Under the pieces are notes generated by a model. It saw only the letters and a list, made by a program, of their open reading frames with translations, made no database searches and had not been told where the DNA came from. The position numbers and the translations under genes were made by a program. A DNA stretch of 64,000 nt from Rhizobium leguminosarum bv. trifolii WSM1325. GTDB taxonomy: Bacteria; Pseudomonadota; Alphaproteobacteria; Rhizobiales; Rhizobiaceae. Below are positions 18,799-27,272 of the stretch, one piece after another (within the stretch, counting starts at the first letter, position 1; each line of letters opens with the position of its first letter). The DNA lies in contig CP001622.1 in NCBI GenBank assembly GCA_000023185.1, forward strand, positions 1,674,001 to 1,738,000, given 5' to 3'.

Positions 18799-19185
18799 AT
18801 GGCAAAAGGCATAGAAATCCGCGCTGCGCATTTCCCCGGGCGCGCTCCGATCGATGCTTACGGCAATGGTGGCTTTCGTTTTGCCGACATGTCGCATCGC
18901 GGCTCGATCCTTTGCCTGCCCTCCGGCATTCATGGCTGGGACATGGATATGTCGAAACCGCTGTCGCCTGAAAACTTTCGCCGGGTGCTGGATGAGGCCG
19001 CCGATATCGAGGTTCTGCTCGTTGGTACCGGAACCGAGCTTCGCCGTCTGCCCGAGGAATTGAGGCTGGCGCTGAAGTCGCGCGGCATCTCCTCCGATCC
19101 GATGAGTACCGGAGCGGCGGTGCGCACCTTCAATATCATGCTCGCCGAGCAACGTGCCGTCGCCGCGGCGTTGATTGCGGTCTGA
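18799..19185 (+). CDS. Mth938-like (DUF498) protein, NDUFAF3 counterpart
   Basis: This 128-residue protein belongs to the Mth938/DUF498 family. Segments such as YGNGGFRF, VLLVGTG, LKSRGIS and STGAAVRTFNIM align by eye with human NDUFAF3, a mitochondrial complex I assembly factor. No signal peptide or membrane helix is seen. It starts four bases after secDF and is followed two bases later by the NDUFAF6-like gene. A role in NADH dehydrogenase assembly in this bacterium is inference from homology and context. Confidence 0.85.
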   Translation: MAKGIEIRAAHFPGRAPIDAYGNGGFRFADMSHRGSILCLPSGIHGWDMDMSKPLSPENFRRVLDEAADIEVLLVGTGTELRRLPEELRLALKSRGISSDPMSTGAAVRTFNIMLAEQRAVAAALIAV

Positions 19186-19187
19186 CG

Positions 19188-20045
19188 ATGACTGAAGCGA
19201 ATATTGCGACGAACCAGGAGATCTGCCTGGCGATGCTGCGTGACAGCGATCGCGACCGCTATCTCGCCTGTCTGCTGTCGCCGGAGGCAAAGCGCGGCGC
19301 GCTTGCAGCTCTTTATGCCTTCAATGCCGAGCTTGCCCGCATCCGTGATCTCGTGCACGAGCCGTTGCCCGGCGAGGTACGGCTGCAATATTGGCACGAT
19401 CTTCTGGAGGGCAGCGCGCATGGCTCGACAGCGGCCAATCCCGTTGCCGCAGCACTTCTGACCGCGATCGAAACGCACCGCCTGCCGCGCAAGACGCTGA
19501 TCGACATGATCGAGGCCCGCACCTTCGATCTCTATGACGATCCGATGGAGACACGTCTTTCGCTTGAAGGCTATGCCGGTGAAACGGCATCGGCCCTGAT
19601 CCAGCTCGCAAGCCTGGTGCTTTCGCCGGAGGAAGCCGCACGATCGGCCGACGCCGCCGGCCATGCCGGGGTCGCCCAAGCGGTCGCCGGGCTGTTGCTG
19701 CTGATGCCAGTGCATCGCCGCCGCGGCCAGATCTATGTTCCGCTGCAGATCCTTTCGGCCACCGGTCTCGACCGCGATGCCTTCCTCGCCGGAAAAGACA
19801 GGCCGCGCATCTCTGCCGCCATCGAGGCCTTCGCCGGCCTCGGTCGCGAACATCTGGCAAAGGCGAGGGCGGCGGGGCCGATTGCGCCGGCCGTCTTTCC
19901 AGCCTTCCTGCCGGCGACGCTTGCCGAACCAGTGCTCATCAAGGCGCAGAAACGCGGCGCCTTGCTGTTCGACCGGCCGCTGCAGCCGCCGCAATGGCGC
20001 CGCCAGCTGCGGATGGGGCTGGCTGCTGCACGCCGAAAAATCTGA
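19188..20045 (+). CDS. Squalene/phytoene synthase-family protein, NDUFAF6 counterpart
   Basis: This 285-residue protein has the all-alpha squalene/phytoene synthase fold, but the Asp-rich substrate motifs are not preserved: the first reads RDLVHE and the second is replaced by AAGHAGVAQAVAGLL. Segments ALYAFNAELARIRD, VRLQYWHDLLEG and PAFLPATLAEPVL align by eye with human NDUFAF6, a complex I assembly factor of the same fold. Databases often label such genes phytoene synthase; the lost motifs and the neighbouring NDUFAF3-like gene argue against a carotenoid enzyme. Confidence 0.85.
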   Translation: MTEANIATNQEICLAMLRDSDRDRYLACLLSPEAKRGALAALYAFNAELARIRDLVHEPLPGEVRLQYWHDLLEGSAHGSTAANPVAAALLTAIETHRLPRKTLIDMIEARTFDLYDDPMETRLSLEGYAGETASALIQLASLVLSPEEAARSADAAGHAGVAQAVAGLLLLMPVHRRRGQIYVPLQILSATGLDRDAFLAGKDRPRISAAIEAFAGLGREHLAKARAAGPIAPAVFPAFLPATLAEPVLIKAQKRGALLFDRPLQPPQWRRQLRMGLAAARRKI

Positions 20046-20116
20046 TATCGGTCAAATTCGCGCAAGTCTCGCGCGCTACAAGGCTTCCACCGCTACCCTT
20101 TGAACGGAGACTCGGC

Positions 20117-20584
20117 GTGGGCATTATCGTCTGGTGCGTCCTTTTCGCCATCGTCATTTTCATTGCTTTCGTGGCAACACGAATGGCCGCGCAGAACAAG
20201 GAAGACGGCCTGCATGACACGGGCCTCGCCATTGTCGAATTCGGTCGCGCCTTTCCGAACGAGGCGATCCGTCAGCTGCAGACGACGGAAAATGGCCAGG
20301 CCGTCTTCGTGCGTCTGCATGACAACAAGGCCGGCTTCATGCGCAACATGTCGCGCCATTTCGCCTGCCATCTGATCGAGCCGGGCCGGGTGCGCGTCGT
20401 GGGCTCGGAAACGGGCAGGGGCTTGGTGATCGACTTTCTCGATGCACCCTATCACAACGGCGATTTCCAATTTGCTTCTGCCAAGGAAGCCTCGGAAGTC
20501 TCGCTGTGGCTGCTCGGCAATTATATCGCCGAGCCGGATAAAGACCTGCCGCCCGGCAATATTTCGGCGGCGAACAAGCAGTAA
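20117..20584 (+). CDS. Hypothetical membrane-anchored protein
   Basis: This 155-residue protein has one N-terminal membrane helix (GIIVWCVLFAIVIFIAFVA) and a soluble remainder without motifs I recognise. The GTG start at 20117 is chosen because GGAGA lies seven bases upstream and the helix begins immediately; the open frame further upstream overlaps the preceding gene and lacks a ribosome-binding site. It follows the secDF-NDUFAF3-NDUFAF6 row by 71 bases and could be its last member. Function unknown. Confidence 0.7.
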   Translation: MGIIVWCVLFAIVIFIAFVATRMAAQNKEDGLHDTGLAIVEFGRAFPNEAIRQLQTTENGQAVFVRLHDNKAGFMRNMSRHFACHLIEPGRVRVVGSETGRGLVIDFLDAPYHNGDFQFASAKEASEVSLWLLGNYIAEPDKDLPPGNISAANKQ

Positions 20585-20585
20585 T

Positions 20586-20679
20586 TCATGCCGCCCAAAA
20601 CCGTGCAGCGTTTTGCGACGACATGCATAAAGCAAAGACTTCAAGCGGGTCGCTTGAACCGGGTTCGATGCGACACGCA
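20586..20679. repeat. Rhizobial intergenic repeat (family 2), copy b
   Basis: Shared blocks are CATGCCGCCCAAAACCGTGCAGCG, GACGACATGCATAAAGCAAAGAC split by short spacers, and GTTCGATGCGACACGC. It fills the space between the convergent membrane-protein gene and trmFO. Confidence 0.8.
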
Positions 20680-20691
20680 CAGAAGCGCCGT

Positions 20692-22125
20692 TCAGGCGCT
20701 TTCGGCAAGCGTCGATTCTTGACCGAGCCAGGTCGCGCAGTCGGCAAGGGCGCGGCGAGCGATCAGCTGCCGCTTCATGATCGTCTTGTCCTTGCCGCGG
20801 AAGCGCTTGACGCCTTCAGGTTTGACGATCGAACCCGGCTGGAGCTCCGGAAACAACCCGAAATTGATGTTCATCGGCTGGAACGATCGTTTGCCCGGTT
20901 CCTCGTCGGTGACGAGGTGCCCACCGGTGATATGACCGAGCAGGGAGCCCAGCGCCGTCGTTGCCGGCGGCAGCGAGATCGCCTCGCCCTTGCGTTCCGC
21001 GGCAGCGAAACGCCCGGCCAGTAGACCGACGCTGGCGCTTTCCACATAACCCTCGCAACCGGTGATCTGGCCGGCAAAACGCAGGCCGGGCCGCGATTTC
21101 AGCGTCAGCGACGGGTCGAGCAGGGTGGGCGAGTTGATATAGGTATTACGGTGCAGGCCGCCGAGACGGGCAAATTCCGCATTTTCCAGACCCGGGATCA
21201 TTCGGAAGATGTCCGCCTGCGCGCCATATTTCAATTTCGTCTGGAAGCCGACCATATTGTAAAGCGTGCCAAGTGCATTGTCCTGCCGCAGCTGCACGAC
21301 GGCATAGGCCTTGACTGTCGGGTTATGCGCATTCGTCAGCCCCATCGGCTTCATCGGTCCGTGGCGCAGCGTCTCGCGGCCGCGTTCGGCCATCACCTCG
21401 ATCGGCAGGCAGCCGTCGAAATAAGGCGTGCCTTCCCATTCCTTGAAACCGACCGTGTCGCCTGATATCAGCGCGTCGACGAAGGCATTGTACTGCGCCT
21501 CGTCCATCGGGCAGTTGATGTAATCCTTGCCGGTGCCGCCGGGGCCGACCTTGTCGTAGCGCGACTGATACCAGCAGATATCCATGTCGATGCTCTCGCG
21601 GTAGACGATCGGCGCGATGGCGTCGAAGAAAGCAAGCGAATCCTCGCCGGTTTCCGTCTGGATGGCGCTCGCGAGCGACGGAGCCGTCAGCGGTCCGGTG
21701 GCAACGATGGCAAGATCCCAGTCCCTCGGCGGCAGGCCGGTGATCTCTTCACGCACGACGGTGATGAGCGGGTGGTCATGGACCGCCTTGGTCACCGCCT
21801 CGGAGAAGCCGTCGCGATCGACGGCGAGCGCACCGCCGGCCGGTACCTGGCACCGATCGGCCGCGGCCATGATCAGCGAGCCCGCCATGCGCATCTCGGC
21901 ATGTATGACGCCGACGGCATTGCTGGTCGCATCGTCGGAACGGAAGGAGTTGGAGCAGACGAGTTCGGCCAGGCCGTCGGTCTTGTGCGCATCTGTGCCG
22001 CGCACCCCGCGCATTTCATGCAGGATGACCGGGACGCCGGAACTGGCGATCTGCCAGGCGGCTTCCGAACCGGCAAGCCCGCCGCCGACGACGTGGATAG
22101 GGGAATAGGAGGAGATCGTGTTCAT
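20692..22125 (-). CDS. trmFO: tRNA m5U54 methyltransferase, folate/FAD-dependent (TrmFO)
   Basis: This 477-residue flavoprotein methylates U54 in the T-loop of tRNA using methylenetetrahydrofolate and FADH2. The N-terminal dinucleotide-binding motif [17 protein letters not shown], the segment [12 protein letters not shown] with the conserved Cys, and the C-terminal [13 protein letters not shown] region are characteristic. Length agrees with the GidA-related TrmFO family. It is the last gene of a minus-strand stretch and lies downstream of the DUF1127 mini-genes, separated from them by a terminator. Confidence 0.96.
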   Translation of the reverse strand: MNTISSYSPIHVVGGGLAGSEAAWQIASSGVPVILHEMRGVRGTDAHKTDGLAELVCSNSFRSDDATSNAVGVIHAEMRMAGSLIMAAADRCQVPAGGALAVDRDGFSEAVTKAVHDHPLITVVREEITGLPPRDWDLAIVATGPLTAPSLASAIQTETGEDSLAFFDAIAPIVYRESIDMDICWYQSRYDKVGPGGTGKDYINCPMDEAQYNAFVDALISGDTVGFKEWEGTPYFDGCLPIEVMAERGRETLRHGPMKPMGLTNAHNPTVKAYAVVQLRQDNALGTLYNMVGFQTKLKYGAQADIFRMIPGLENAEFARLGGLHRNTYINSPTLLDPSLTLKSRPGLRFAGQITGCEGYVESASVGLLAGRFAAAERKGEAISLPPATTALGSLLGHITGGHLVTDEEPGKRSFQPMNINFGLFPELQPGSIVKPEGVKRFRGKDKTIMKRQLIARRALADCATWLGQESTLAESA

Positions 22126-22176
22126 TCCGGGCTGATATCATGTCGGCCGGTGCGATCCAACACCCCGGAATCAAAA

Positions 22177-22196
22177 ACGGCGCCCTGAGGCGCCGT
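22177..22196 (-). terminator. Terminator of the first DUF1127 gene
   Basis: A perfect 8-bp stem ACGGCGCC / GGCGCCGT with a four-base loop is followed on the minus strand by TTTTT (22173-22177). It lies 23 bases after the DUF1127 stop codon and before trmFO. Confidence 0.8.
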
Positions 22197-22218
22197 CTTG
22201 GAAGCATCGCGCCCGCTA

Positions 22219-22362
22219 TTAGCGGAACGAGCGGGATGCGATATTCCGGATGTCGTAACGGCTGACGCCGATATCGGACAGGGTCTGGTTCGAAAGGCCG
22301 CCGAGTTCGTTGAGCGTACGACGGTAGCTGAGCCAGCTTCTTGCAATGCGGATCGGGTTCAT
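22219..22362 (-). CDS. DUF1127 mini-protein, copy 1 (47 residues)
   Basis: This short Arg-rich protein begins MNPIRIARSWLSYRRTL and continues NELGGLSNQTLSDIGVSRYD, the DUF1127 pattern of a basic helix followed by Leu-x-x-Leu and Asp-Ile-Gly-Ile/Val. GGAAG lies upstream of the ATG. DUF1127 proteins in Agrobacterium and Rhodobacter are linked to RNA turnover, small-RNA maturation and phosphate-related regulation (from memory of the literature). The gene has its own promoter-like sequence at 22422-22450 and its own terminator, so it is probably a single-gene transcript. Confidence 0.85.
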   Translation of the reverse strand: MNPIRIARSWLSYRRTLNELGGLSNQTLSDIGVSRYDIRNIASRSFR

Positions 22363-22421
22363 TGTCTTCTTCCTATGTCCGCGGGACGGCGGGATCGCCT
22401 GTCTCTCTGCGGTTGATGTTT

Positions 22422-22450
22422 ATATAGGCGCGATCCGTCCGATTGTGCAG
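22422..22450 (-). promoter_or_regulatory. Promoter-like sequence of DUF1127 copy 1
   Basis: On the minus strand CTGCAC, 17 bases, CTATAT; the -10 matches the rhizobial CTATAT consensus. The -35 part is embedded in TTGCACTGCACAAT, which recurs at the same spacing upstream of the putative small RNA (23232-23260). Confidence 0.5.
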
Positions 22451-22581
22451 TGCAAATAAAAGGCGTCTGCCATGCAATTGTGCACTATGATGCTCGACAA
22501 TTAGGCGGTGAATATTTTTTGAGCGAGCTAATCATGCGGAAAAACATGCAACCGCCGCGGCCAACCCGTTAAGACAAAAGA

Positions 22582-22611
22582 AAACGCCCGCTGTGGGTAC
22601 AGCGGGCGTTT
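22582..22611 (-). terminator. Terminator of the second DUF1127 unit
   Basis: A 13-bp perfect stem AAACGCCCGCTGT / ACAGCGGGCGTTT with a GGGT loop is followed on the minus strand by TTTTCTTTTG. It lies downstream of the second DUF1127 gene and its 3' hairpin. Confidence 0.85.
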
Positions 22612-22621
22612 CGATCGAGAA

Positions 22622-22649
22622 CAATCGTGCCTGGGAGGAGCAGCGATCG
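22622..22649 (-). ncRNA. CUCCUCCC-loop hairpin in the 3' region of DUF1127 copy 2
   Basis: On the minus strand CGATCG and CGATTG pair (one G-U) around a 16-base loop containing CTCCTCCC. It begins eight bases after the DUF1127 stop codon and is followed by the strong terminator at 22582-22611, so the mRNA 3' end could yield a small RNA with the same loop motif as the hairpins at 23081-23149. Confidence 0.5.
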
Positions 22650-22656
22650 CCTTGAA

Positions 22657-22803
22657 TTAGCGGGAAGAAGCCTCACGGGCAACGCGATGGATGTCCGAAC
22701 GGTCGATGCCGAGATCGTGCAATTCGCGGTTGGTCATGCGGCCGAGTTCCGTGATGGTCTGACGATACTTGCGCCAGTTATTGAAAGAGCGAGAGAAGTT
22801 CAT
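22657..22803 (-). CDS. DUF1127 mini-protein, copy 2 (48 residues)
   Basis: The product begins MNFSRSFNNWRKYRQTI and contains ELGRMTNRELHDLGIDRSD, the full DUF1127 signature with the central Leu-x-Asp-Leu-Gly-Ile. The ATG at 22803 follows GGAAAGGGG with good spacing; an in-frame upstream extension has no such site and is not family-like. It is the closest protein-coding neighbour of the hairpin array at 23036-23225. Likely role, by family: small basic RNA- or regulator-binding protein. Confidence 0.88.
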   Translation of the reverse strand: MNFSRSFNNWRKYRQTITELGRMTNRELHDLGIDRSDIHRVAREASSR

Positions 22804-23035
22804 GTTAAGCCCCTTTCCGAGGGTTTCATCTGCCAGCAGCCACCGATCGGCGCTGACCTCTATTTGATGACCCGAATATATGTTGCGACGCGAAAGACTA
22901 AAACACACAAGTTTTCAGATCACCTATGCGAGCTATGCAATGCTTAAAGGGTATTTGACGCAAACTTACCGTTTTTTGGTCAACGAATAGGCAGAATGAC
23001 TTTTGAGAAAGCAATTCGATTTGAAGCTTTGGCTA

Positions 23036-23225
23036 AACAAAAACGCCCGCCGGGGGAGGATCCGGCGGGCGTGTTATGGTGACTGACAACTGGGAGGAGG
23101 AGTGTTGTCAGTCTATCGCAGCGCGCTGGGAGGAGGAGTGCGCAGCTGCGAATCTCGTCACGGACAAAGCATCCGCGGGCGTCCGGCTAATACCGGGCCG
23201 GGGCGCCATCCCCGTGCTTCGATGC
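23036..23225 (-). ncRNA. Putative small RNA with two CUCCUCCUCCC-loop hairpins and terminator
   Basis: On the minus strand two strong hairpins occur in series: 23118-23149 (nine-bp stem with one bulge) and 23081-23113 (ten-bp perfect stem GACTGACAAC / GTTGTCAGTC). Both present the same 13-base loop ACTCCTCCTCCCA. They are followed by a perfect 11-bp terminator stem (23043-23072) whose loop reads ATCCTCCC, and a T-run. This resembles the alphaproteobacterial CCUCCUCCC ('cuckoo'/CcsR) small RNAs, which in Rhodobacter are encoded next to a DUF1127 gene. The 5' end is estimated from the promoter-like sequence at 23232-23260. Confidence 0.65.
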
Positions 23226-23231
23226 GTTAAT

Positions 23232-23260
23232 CAATAGTATGACTAATGAGTATTGTGCAG
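23232..23260 (-). promoter_or_regulatory. Promoter-like sequence of the hairpin small RNA
   Basis: On the minus strand CTGCAC, 17 bases, CTATTG, with the -35 part inside ATTGCACTGCACAAT. The same 14-base core and the same 17-base spacing occur before DUF1127 copy 1, which suggests shared control. Confidence 0.45.
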
Positions 23261-23481
23261 TGCAATAAATTCATGGGGGATATGCGAAAATTACATACCT
23301 CTCCGTTCATAAGCTTATATTAGCGCTTATGACGTTAGCGGCCGGTTAACACTCGATACTATTTAGACCAATGAGGAACTTGTATATTTGTCGCAAGAGC
23401 GTTTGCGAACACCCTTGCTGCGTCTATAACGGCGTGAGCTGCAGCGCCGCAGTCGACGTTGCGGAAATCGAGGGGTTGAGC

Positions 23482-24585
23482 ATGTATCGCGGCAGATTGG
23501 AGCGGGATCTCTCACTCTGGGTGGGTAAGGGCCTGCTCGGGCAGGAAACGGCAGGTGCGCTACTCGCCGAATATGACAGCCGCCCGGCAAGCTTCAGCCT
23601 CGGCCGGGTGCTGATGGCGCTGGCAGCGGTGCTGCTTGCAGCTGCCATCCTGCTTGTCGTCGCCTCCAACTGGGAGGCCATTCCGCGCCTCGTGCGCGTG
23701 GGTGGCATCCTTGCCCTGATCTGGGTAGTGCATATCGCCGCCGCCAGGATGCTTGCCCGCGGTGCGACAGCGGCCGCAGGCGGGTTGCTCGTCATCGGCG
23801 CGATGAGTTTCGGCGGCGCCATCTCGCTGGTCGGGCAGATGTATCATCTCTCCGGCGACGAGCAGACGGTGATGTATCTGTGGTTCGCGATTGCGACGAT
23901 CTCGGCGATCCTGTTCCGTTCGGGCGCCGTGACCGTAGTCGCCGGCTTCCTCTCCTGGGCGTCCTTCGCCGTCTATCTTGAGAATAACGACACGCACTGG
24001 ATAGGGTTCGCCCCCTGGATGGCGCCCGTCATGGCGGTGATCGTCATCGGGCTGGTGCGGTATACCGGCGCCGAGCGGGCCCGCCACCTGGCCTACCTGC
24101 TGCTGATCGGCTGGCTTGCATGGCTCTATACTCTTTATGAGGAGATCGCCGTGGCGCTTGCCTTTGCAATCGGCGGCATGGCGGCATTCGTGCTGACGGC
24201 CTTGCCCCCCAGGCCTATTGCCTCCTTGGTCAGAACCGCCGGTGCGGCGCCGGCCTTCTACAGCTTCCTCGTCGCCGTAATCGGCTTCCTGCTGCTGCAT
24301 ATCGAGATCGAGGATGGCTGGCGGCTGGTGGTGCTCGGAGTGGTGACGCTTGCCGCTTCCGTGCTGGCGATCGTCCTGCGTGGCAGGGATAATGGCGCGG
24401 TGCGATATCTCGCCTACGCGACCTTTGCCGCGGAGATGCTCTATCTCGCCTCCGTCACCGTCGGCTCGATCCTCGGCACGTCGAGCCTCTTCCTCTTCTC
24501 CGGTCTCGTGGTGGCGCTTGTCGCTTGGATGGTCATCCGTCTCGAACGGCGTTTTTCGGCGAATGCACAGGGGGAGCGCGCATGA
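23482..24585 (+). CDS. DUF2157 integral membrane protein
   Basis: This 367-residue protein has a short N-terminal cytoplasmic helix pair (RGRLERDLSLWVGKGLL) followed by about ten to eleven hydrophobic segments, matching the DUF2157 family. The function is unknown. ATG 23482 is chosen because the family starts just before the DLSLW segment; an open frame 37 codons longer has no ribosome-binding site. The stop overlaps the next gene by ATGA. DUF2157 and GDYXXLXY proteins are commonly encoded as a pair, so they probably act together in the membrane. Confidence 0.85.
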   Translation: MYRGRLERDLSLWVGKGLLGQETAGALLAEYDSRPASFSLGRVLMALAAVLLAAAILLVVASNWEAIPRLVRVGGILALIWVVHIAAARMLARGATAAAGGLLVIGAMSFGGAISLVGQMYHLSGDEQTVMYLWFAIATISAILFRSGAVTVVAGFLSWASFAVYLENNDTHWIGFAPWMAPVMAVIVIGLVRYTGAERARHLAYLLLIGWLAWLYTLYEEIAVALAFAIGGMAAFVLTALPPRPIASLVRTAGAAPAFYSFLVAVIGFLLLHIEIEDGWRLVVLGVVTLAASVLAIVLRGRDNGAVRYLAYATFAAEMLYLASVTVGSILGTSSLFLFSGLVVALVAWMVIRLERRFSANAQGERA

Positions 24586-25172
24586 GCTCGTTCATGGCAA
24601 GGCTGCAATCCGGCAAGGGCTATCTGCTTTCGGCGATCATCGTCGCCGGTCTGCAGACCCTTATCCTCGGCACGATCATCCAGAGCCGGGCGTCGATCCT
24701 CAGCGACGGCGCCGAGGTGCTGCTGAAGACGGCGCCCGTCGATCCGCGCGATTTCCTGCGCGGCGACTATGTCGTCTTGAACTACGACATTTCCTCGGTG
24801 CCGGTGCAGACGGTTTCCGGCGGCATTCCGGCCGAGGCCGGCGAGCGGGTGTTATGGGTCCGGTTGAAGAAGCAGGAGGACGGTTTCTGGACGGTGACCG
24901 AATCGTCCTTTCACGAGCTGCCTCCGCAGCCGGAGACCGTGATCCTGCGCAGCCAGCCATTTTATAGTGGCGGACTTGCCGCCGGCGACAGCATGCGTGT
25001 CGAATACGGCATCGAGCGTTACTACGTTCCAGAAGGCCAGGGCAAGCCGATCGAGGAGGCCCGCAATGACGGCAATGTCGCCATCGCAGTGCGTGTCTCG
25101 CCTGATGGAAGCGCGCAGATCCGCAGCCTGCTGGTTGACGGCAAGCCGGTTTACGACGAGCCGCTTTACTGA
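24582..25172 (+). CDS. GDYXXLXY-domain membrane-anchored protein
   Basis: This 196-residue protein has an N-terminal membrane helix (LLSAIIVAGLQTLILGTII) and then the signature GDYVVLNYD that names the family near residue 62. The remainder is predicted to be periplasmic and beta-rich. It is translationally coupled to the DUF2157 gene by a four-base overlap. The biochemical function is not known. Confidence 0.88.
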   Translation: MSSFMARLQSGKGYLLSAIIVAGLQTLILGTIIQSRASILSDGAEVLLKTAPVDPRDFLRGDYVVLNYDISSVPVQTVSGGIPAEAGERVLWVRLKKQEDGFWTVTESSFHELPPQPETVILRSQPFYSGGLAAGDSMRVEYGIERYYVPEGQGKPIEEARNDGNVAIAVRVSPDGSAQIRSLLVDGKPVYDEPLY

Positions 25173-25325
25173 TCGCGTCACACTTCGGGGCAGGGCGGTT
25201 CCGGGGCCGCAAATCCCCTGTCATTTACCGTTCATTTTTCCTTTGCCTCGACCAAATCGGGTGATATAGAGACGCCGCGCTCCGGAAGGCCTCATGCGCA
25301 GGCATAGGCATGCGGTTTTGTGAAC

Positions 25326-25410
<85 letters not shown>

Positions 25411-25609
25411 AGCTGTTTGCAGGCGGGAGACTGAATCGGTTGGCTTAGGGCAGCCGAGAGTTGTCCCGAATAGCCCGCGAGTGCCGTTCCCCCTTGGGCG
25501 GAATGATACAGGAATTGGGAAAAGCCACGCGCGGCAGGATCGCCGGCGTCGTGCTCATAGAAACGAACGGCGTCTGGGCACGGCCGCCACGAAATGAAGG
25601 TAGGAAGAC

Positions 25610-27094
25610 ATGCAGGTTATCGAAACGCTCGCTGAAGGGCTGAAGCGCGAAATCAAGGTCGTTATCCCGGCCAAGGACATGCAAGACAAGATGAATGAGC
25701 GTCTTGCCGATGTGAAGGACAAGGTTCGCATCAACGGTTTCCGTCCGGGCAAGGTCCCCGCCGCTCACCTGAAGAAGGTCTACGGCAAGTCGATCATGGC
25801 CGACCTCGTCAACGAGATCGTCCGCGAGCAGCCGGCCGCCATCCTGTCTAGCCGCGGCGAGAAGTCGGCCACGCAGCCGGAAATCGCCATGACTGAGGAC
25901 AAGGACGAAGCCGACAAGATCCTCGCCGCCGAGCAGGATTTCGAATTCACGCTCTCCTATGAAGTGCTGCCGCCGATCGAACTGAAGTCGGTCAAGGGCA
26001 TCAAGGTCACGCGCGAAGTCATCGACATCTCGGACGACGAAGTCAACGAGCAGGTCCTGAAGGTCGCCGAAAGCGCCCGCGCCTACGAGACCAAGACCGG
26101 CAAGGCCGCGAACGGCGACCGCATCACCATGGATTACGTCGGCAAGGTCGACGGTGAAGCCTTCGAGGGCGGCACCGACCAGGGCGCCGAACTGGTGCTC
26201 GGCTCCGGTCGCTTCATTCCGGGCTTCGAAGACCAGCTCGTCGGCATCAAGGCCGGCGCCGAGAAGACCATCACCGTGACCTTCCCGGCCGACTACCCGG
26301 CCAAGAACCTCGCCGGCAAGGAAGCGACCTTCGACGTCTCAGTCAAGGAAGTCGCCGCACCTGCCGATGTCGAGATCAACGACGAACTCGCCTCCAAGCT
26401 CGGCATCGAATCCGCTGACCGCCTTAAGGAAATCGTCCGTGGCCAGATCGAATCGCAGTACGGTTCGCTGACCCGCCAGAAGCTGAAGCGTCAGATCCTC
26501 GACCAGCTCGACGAGATGTACAAGTTCGAGACCCCGAACTCGCTCGTCGACGCGGAATATAACGGCATCTGGAGCCAGGTGAACAACGACCTCGCCCAGT
26601 CTGGCAAGACCTTCGAGGACGAAGACACGACCGAAGAGAAGGCTCGCGAGGAATACAAGACGCTCGCAGAGCGTCGCGTTCGCCTCGGCCTCGTTCTCTC
26701 CGAAATCGGTGAAAAGGCCGGCGTCGAGGTCAGCGAAGACGAGATGCAGCGCGCCATCTACGATCAGCTGCGCCAGTATCCGGGCCAGGAAAAGCAGATC
26801 CTCGAATTCTTCCGCAGCCAGCCGGGTGCCGCCGCTTCGATCCGCGCACCGATCTTCGAAGAGAAGGTCATCGATCACCTGCTGACCGAAATCGACGTCA
26901 CCGACAAGAAGGTGACCAAGGAAGAGCTGCTCGCCGAGGAAGAGGGCGAAGCCAAGGCCGAAACCAAGAAGGCCGCACCGAAGAAGAAGGCTGCCGCCAA
27001 GGCCGAAGCAGCTGACGCCGTTGAAGGCGACGAAGCCGCACCGAAGAAGAAGGCTGCTCCGAAGAAGAAGGCGGCTGACGAAAGCGCCGAATAA
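25610..27094 (+). CDS. tig: Trigger factor (ribosome-associated chaperone and PPIase)
   Basis: This 494-residue protein has the N-terminal ribosome-binding domain with the signature GFRPGKVP near residue 45, a central FKBP-type prolyl isomerase domain at about residues 165-247 ([17 protein letters not shown]), and the C-terminal chaperone arms. A Lys/Ala-rich tail with AAPKKKAA repeats extends beyond the E. coli protein (432 residues), as in other rhizobia. It helps nascent chains fold at the ribosome exit. A terminator follows at 27120-27148. Confidence 0.96.
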   Translation: MQVIETLAEGLKREIKVVIPAKDMQDKMNERLADVKDKVRINGFRPGKVPAAHLKKVYGKSIMADLVNEIVREQPAAILSSRGEKSATQPEIAMTEDKDEADKILAAEQDFEFTLSYEVLPPIELKSVKGIKVTREVIDISDDEVNEQVLKVAESARAYETKTGKAANGDRITMDYVGKVDGEAFEGGTDQGAELVLGSGRFIPGFEDQLVGIKAGAEKTITVTFPADYPAKNLAGKEATFDVSVKEVAAPADVEINDELASKLGIESADRLKEIVRGQIESQYGSLTRQKLKRQILDQLDEMYKFETPNSLVDAEYNGIWSQVNNDLAQSGKTFEDEDTTEEKAREEYKTLAERRVRLGLVLSEIGEKAGVEVSEDEMQRAIYDQLRQYPGQEKQILEFFRSQPGAAASIRAPIFEEKVIDHLLTEIDVTDKKVTKEELLAEEEGEAKAETKKAAPKKKAAAKAEAADAVEGDEAAPKKKAAPKKKAADESAE

Positions 27095-27119
27095 TCGCTT
27101 TTTTAGTTCAGAAGTTTGG

Positions 27120-27148
27120 AAGGCCTCGCCATCGTGCGGGGCCTTTTT
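27120..27148 (+). terminator. Terminator of tig
   Basis: A stem AAGGCC-T-CGC / GCG-G-GGCCTT with one G-T pair and a six-base loop is followed by TTTTT, 25 bases after the stop codon. Confidence 0.85.
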
Positions 27149-27272
27149 CTTTTATCCAGGGCAGTTTCATTCTCGCCGCCTACTCCATTGTGTTTAGTCA
27201 TCTTGAACAACAAATAGTTGCATTAGCGTATAATTAGATGCAGATTTCGCTGATGGTGGGAGGGACCTGAAA

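Noticed and set aside
23081..23149. Short direct repeats CTGGGAGGAGGAGTG as a CRISPR-like array
   Set aside because: Only two units, each inside its own hairpin, without spacers of regular length and without cas genes.
23106..23210. A short minus-strand open frame running through the CUCCUCCUCCC hairpins
   Set aside because: About 33 codons, no family match; the hairpin structure and repeated loops explain the sequence better than coding.
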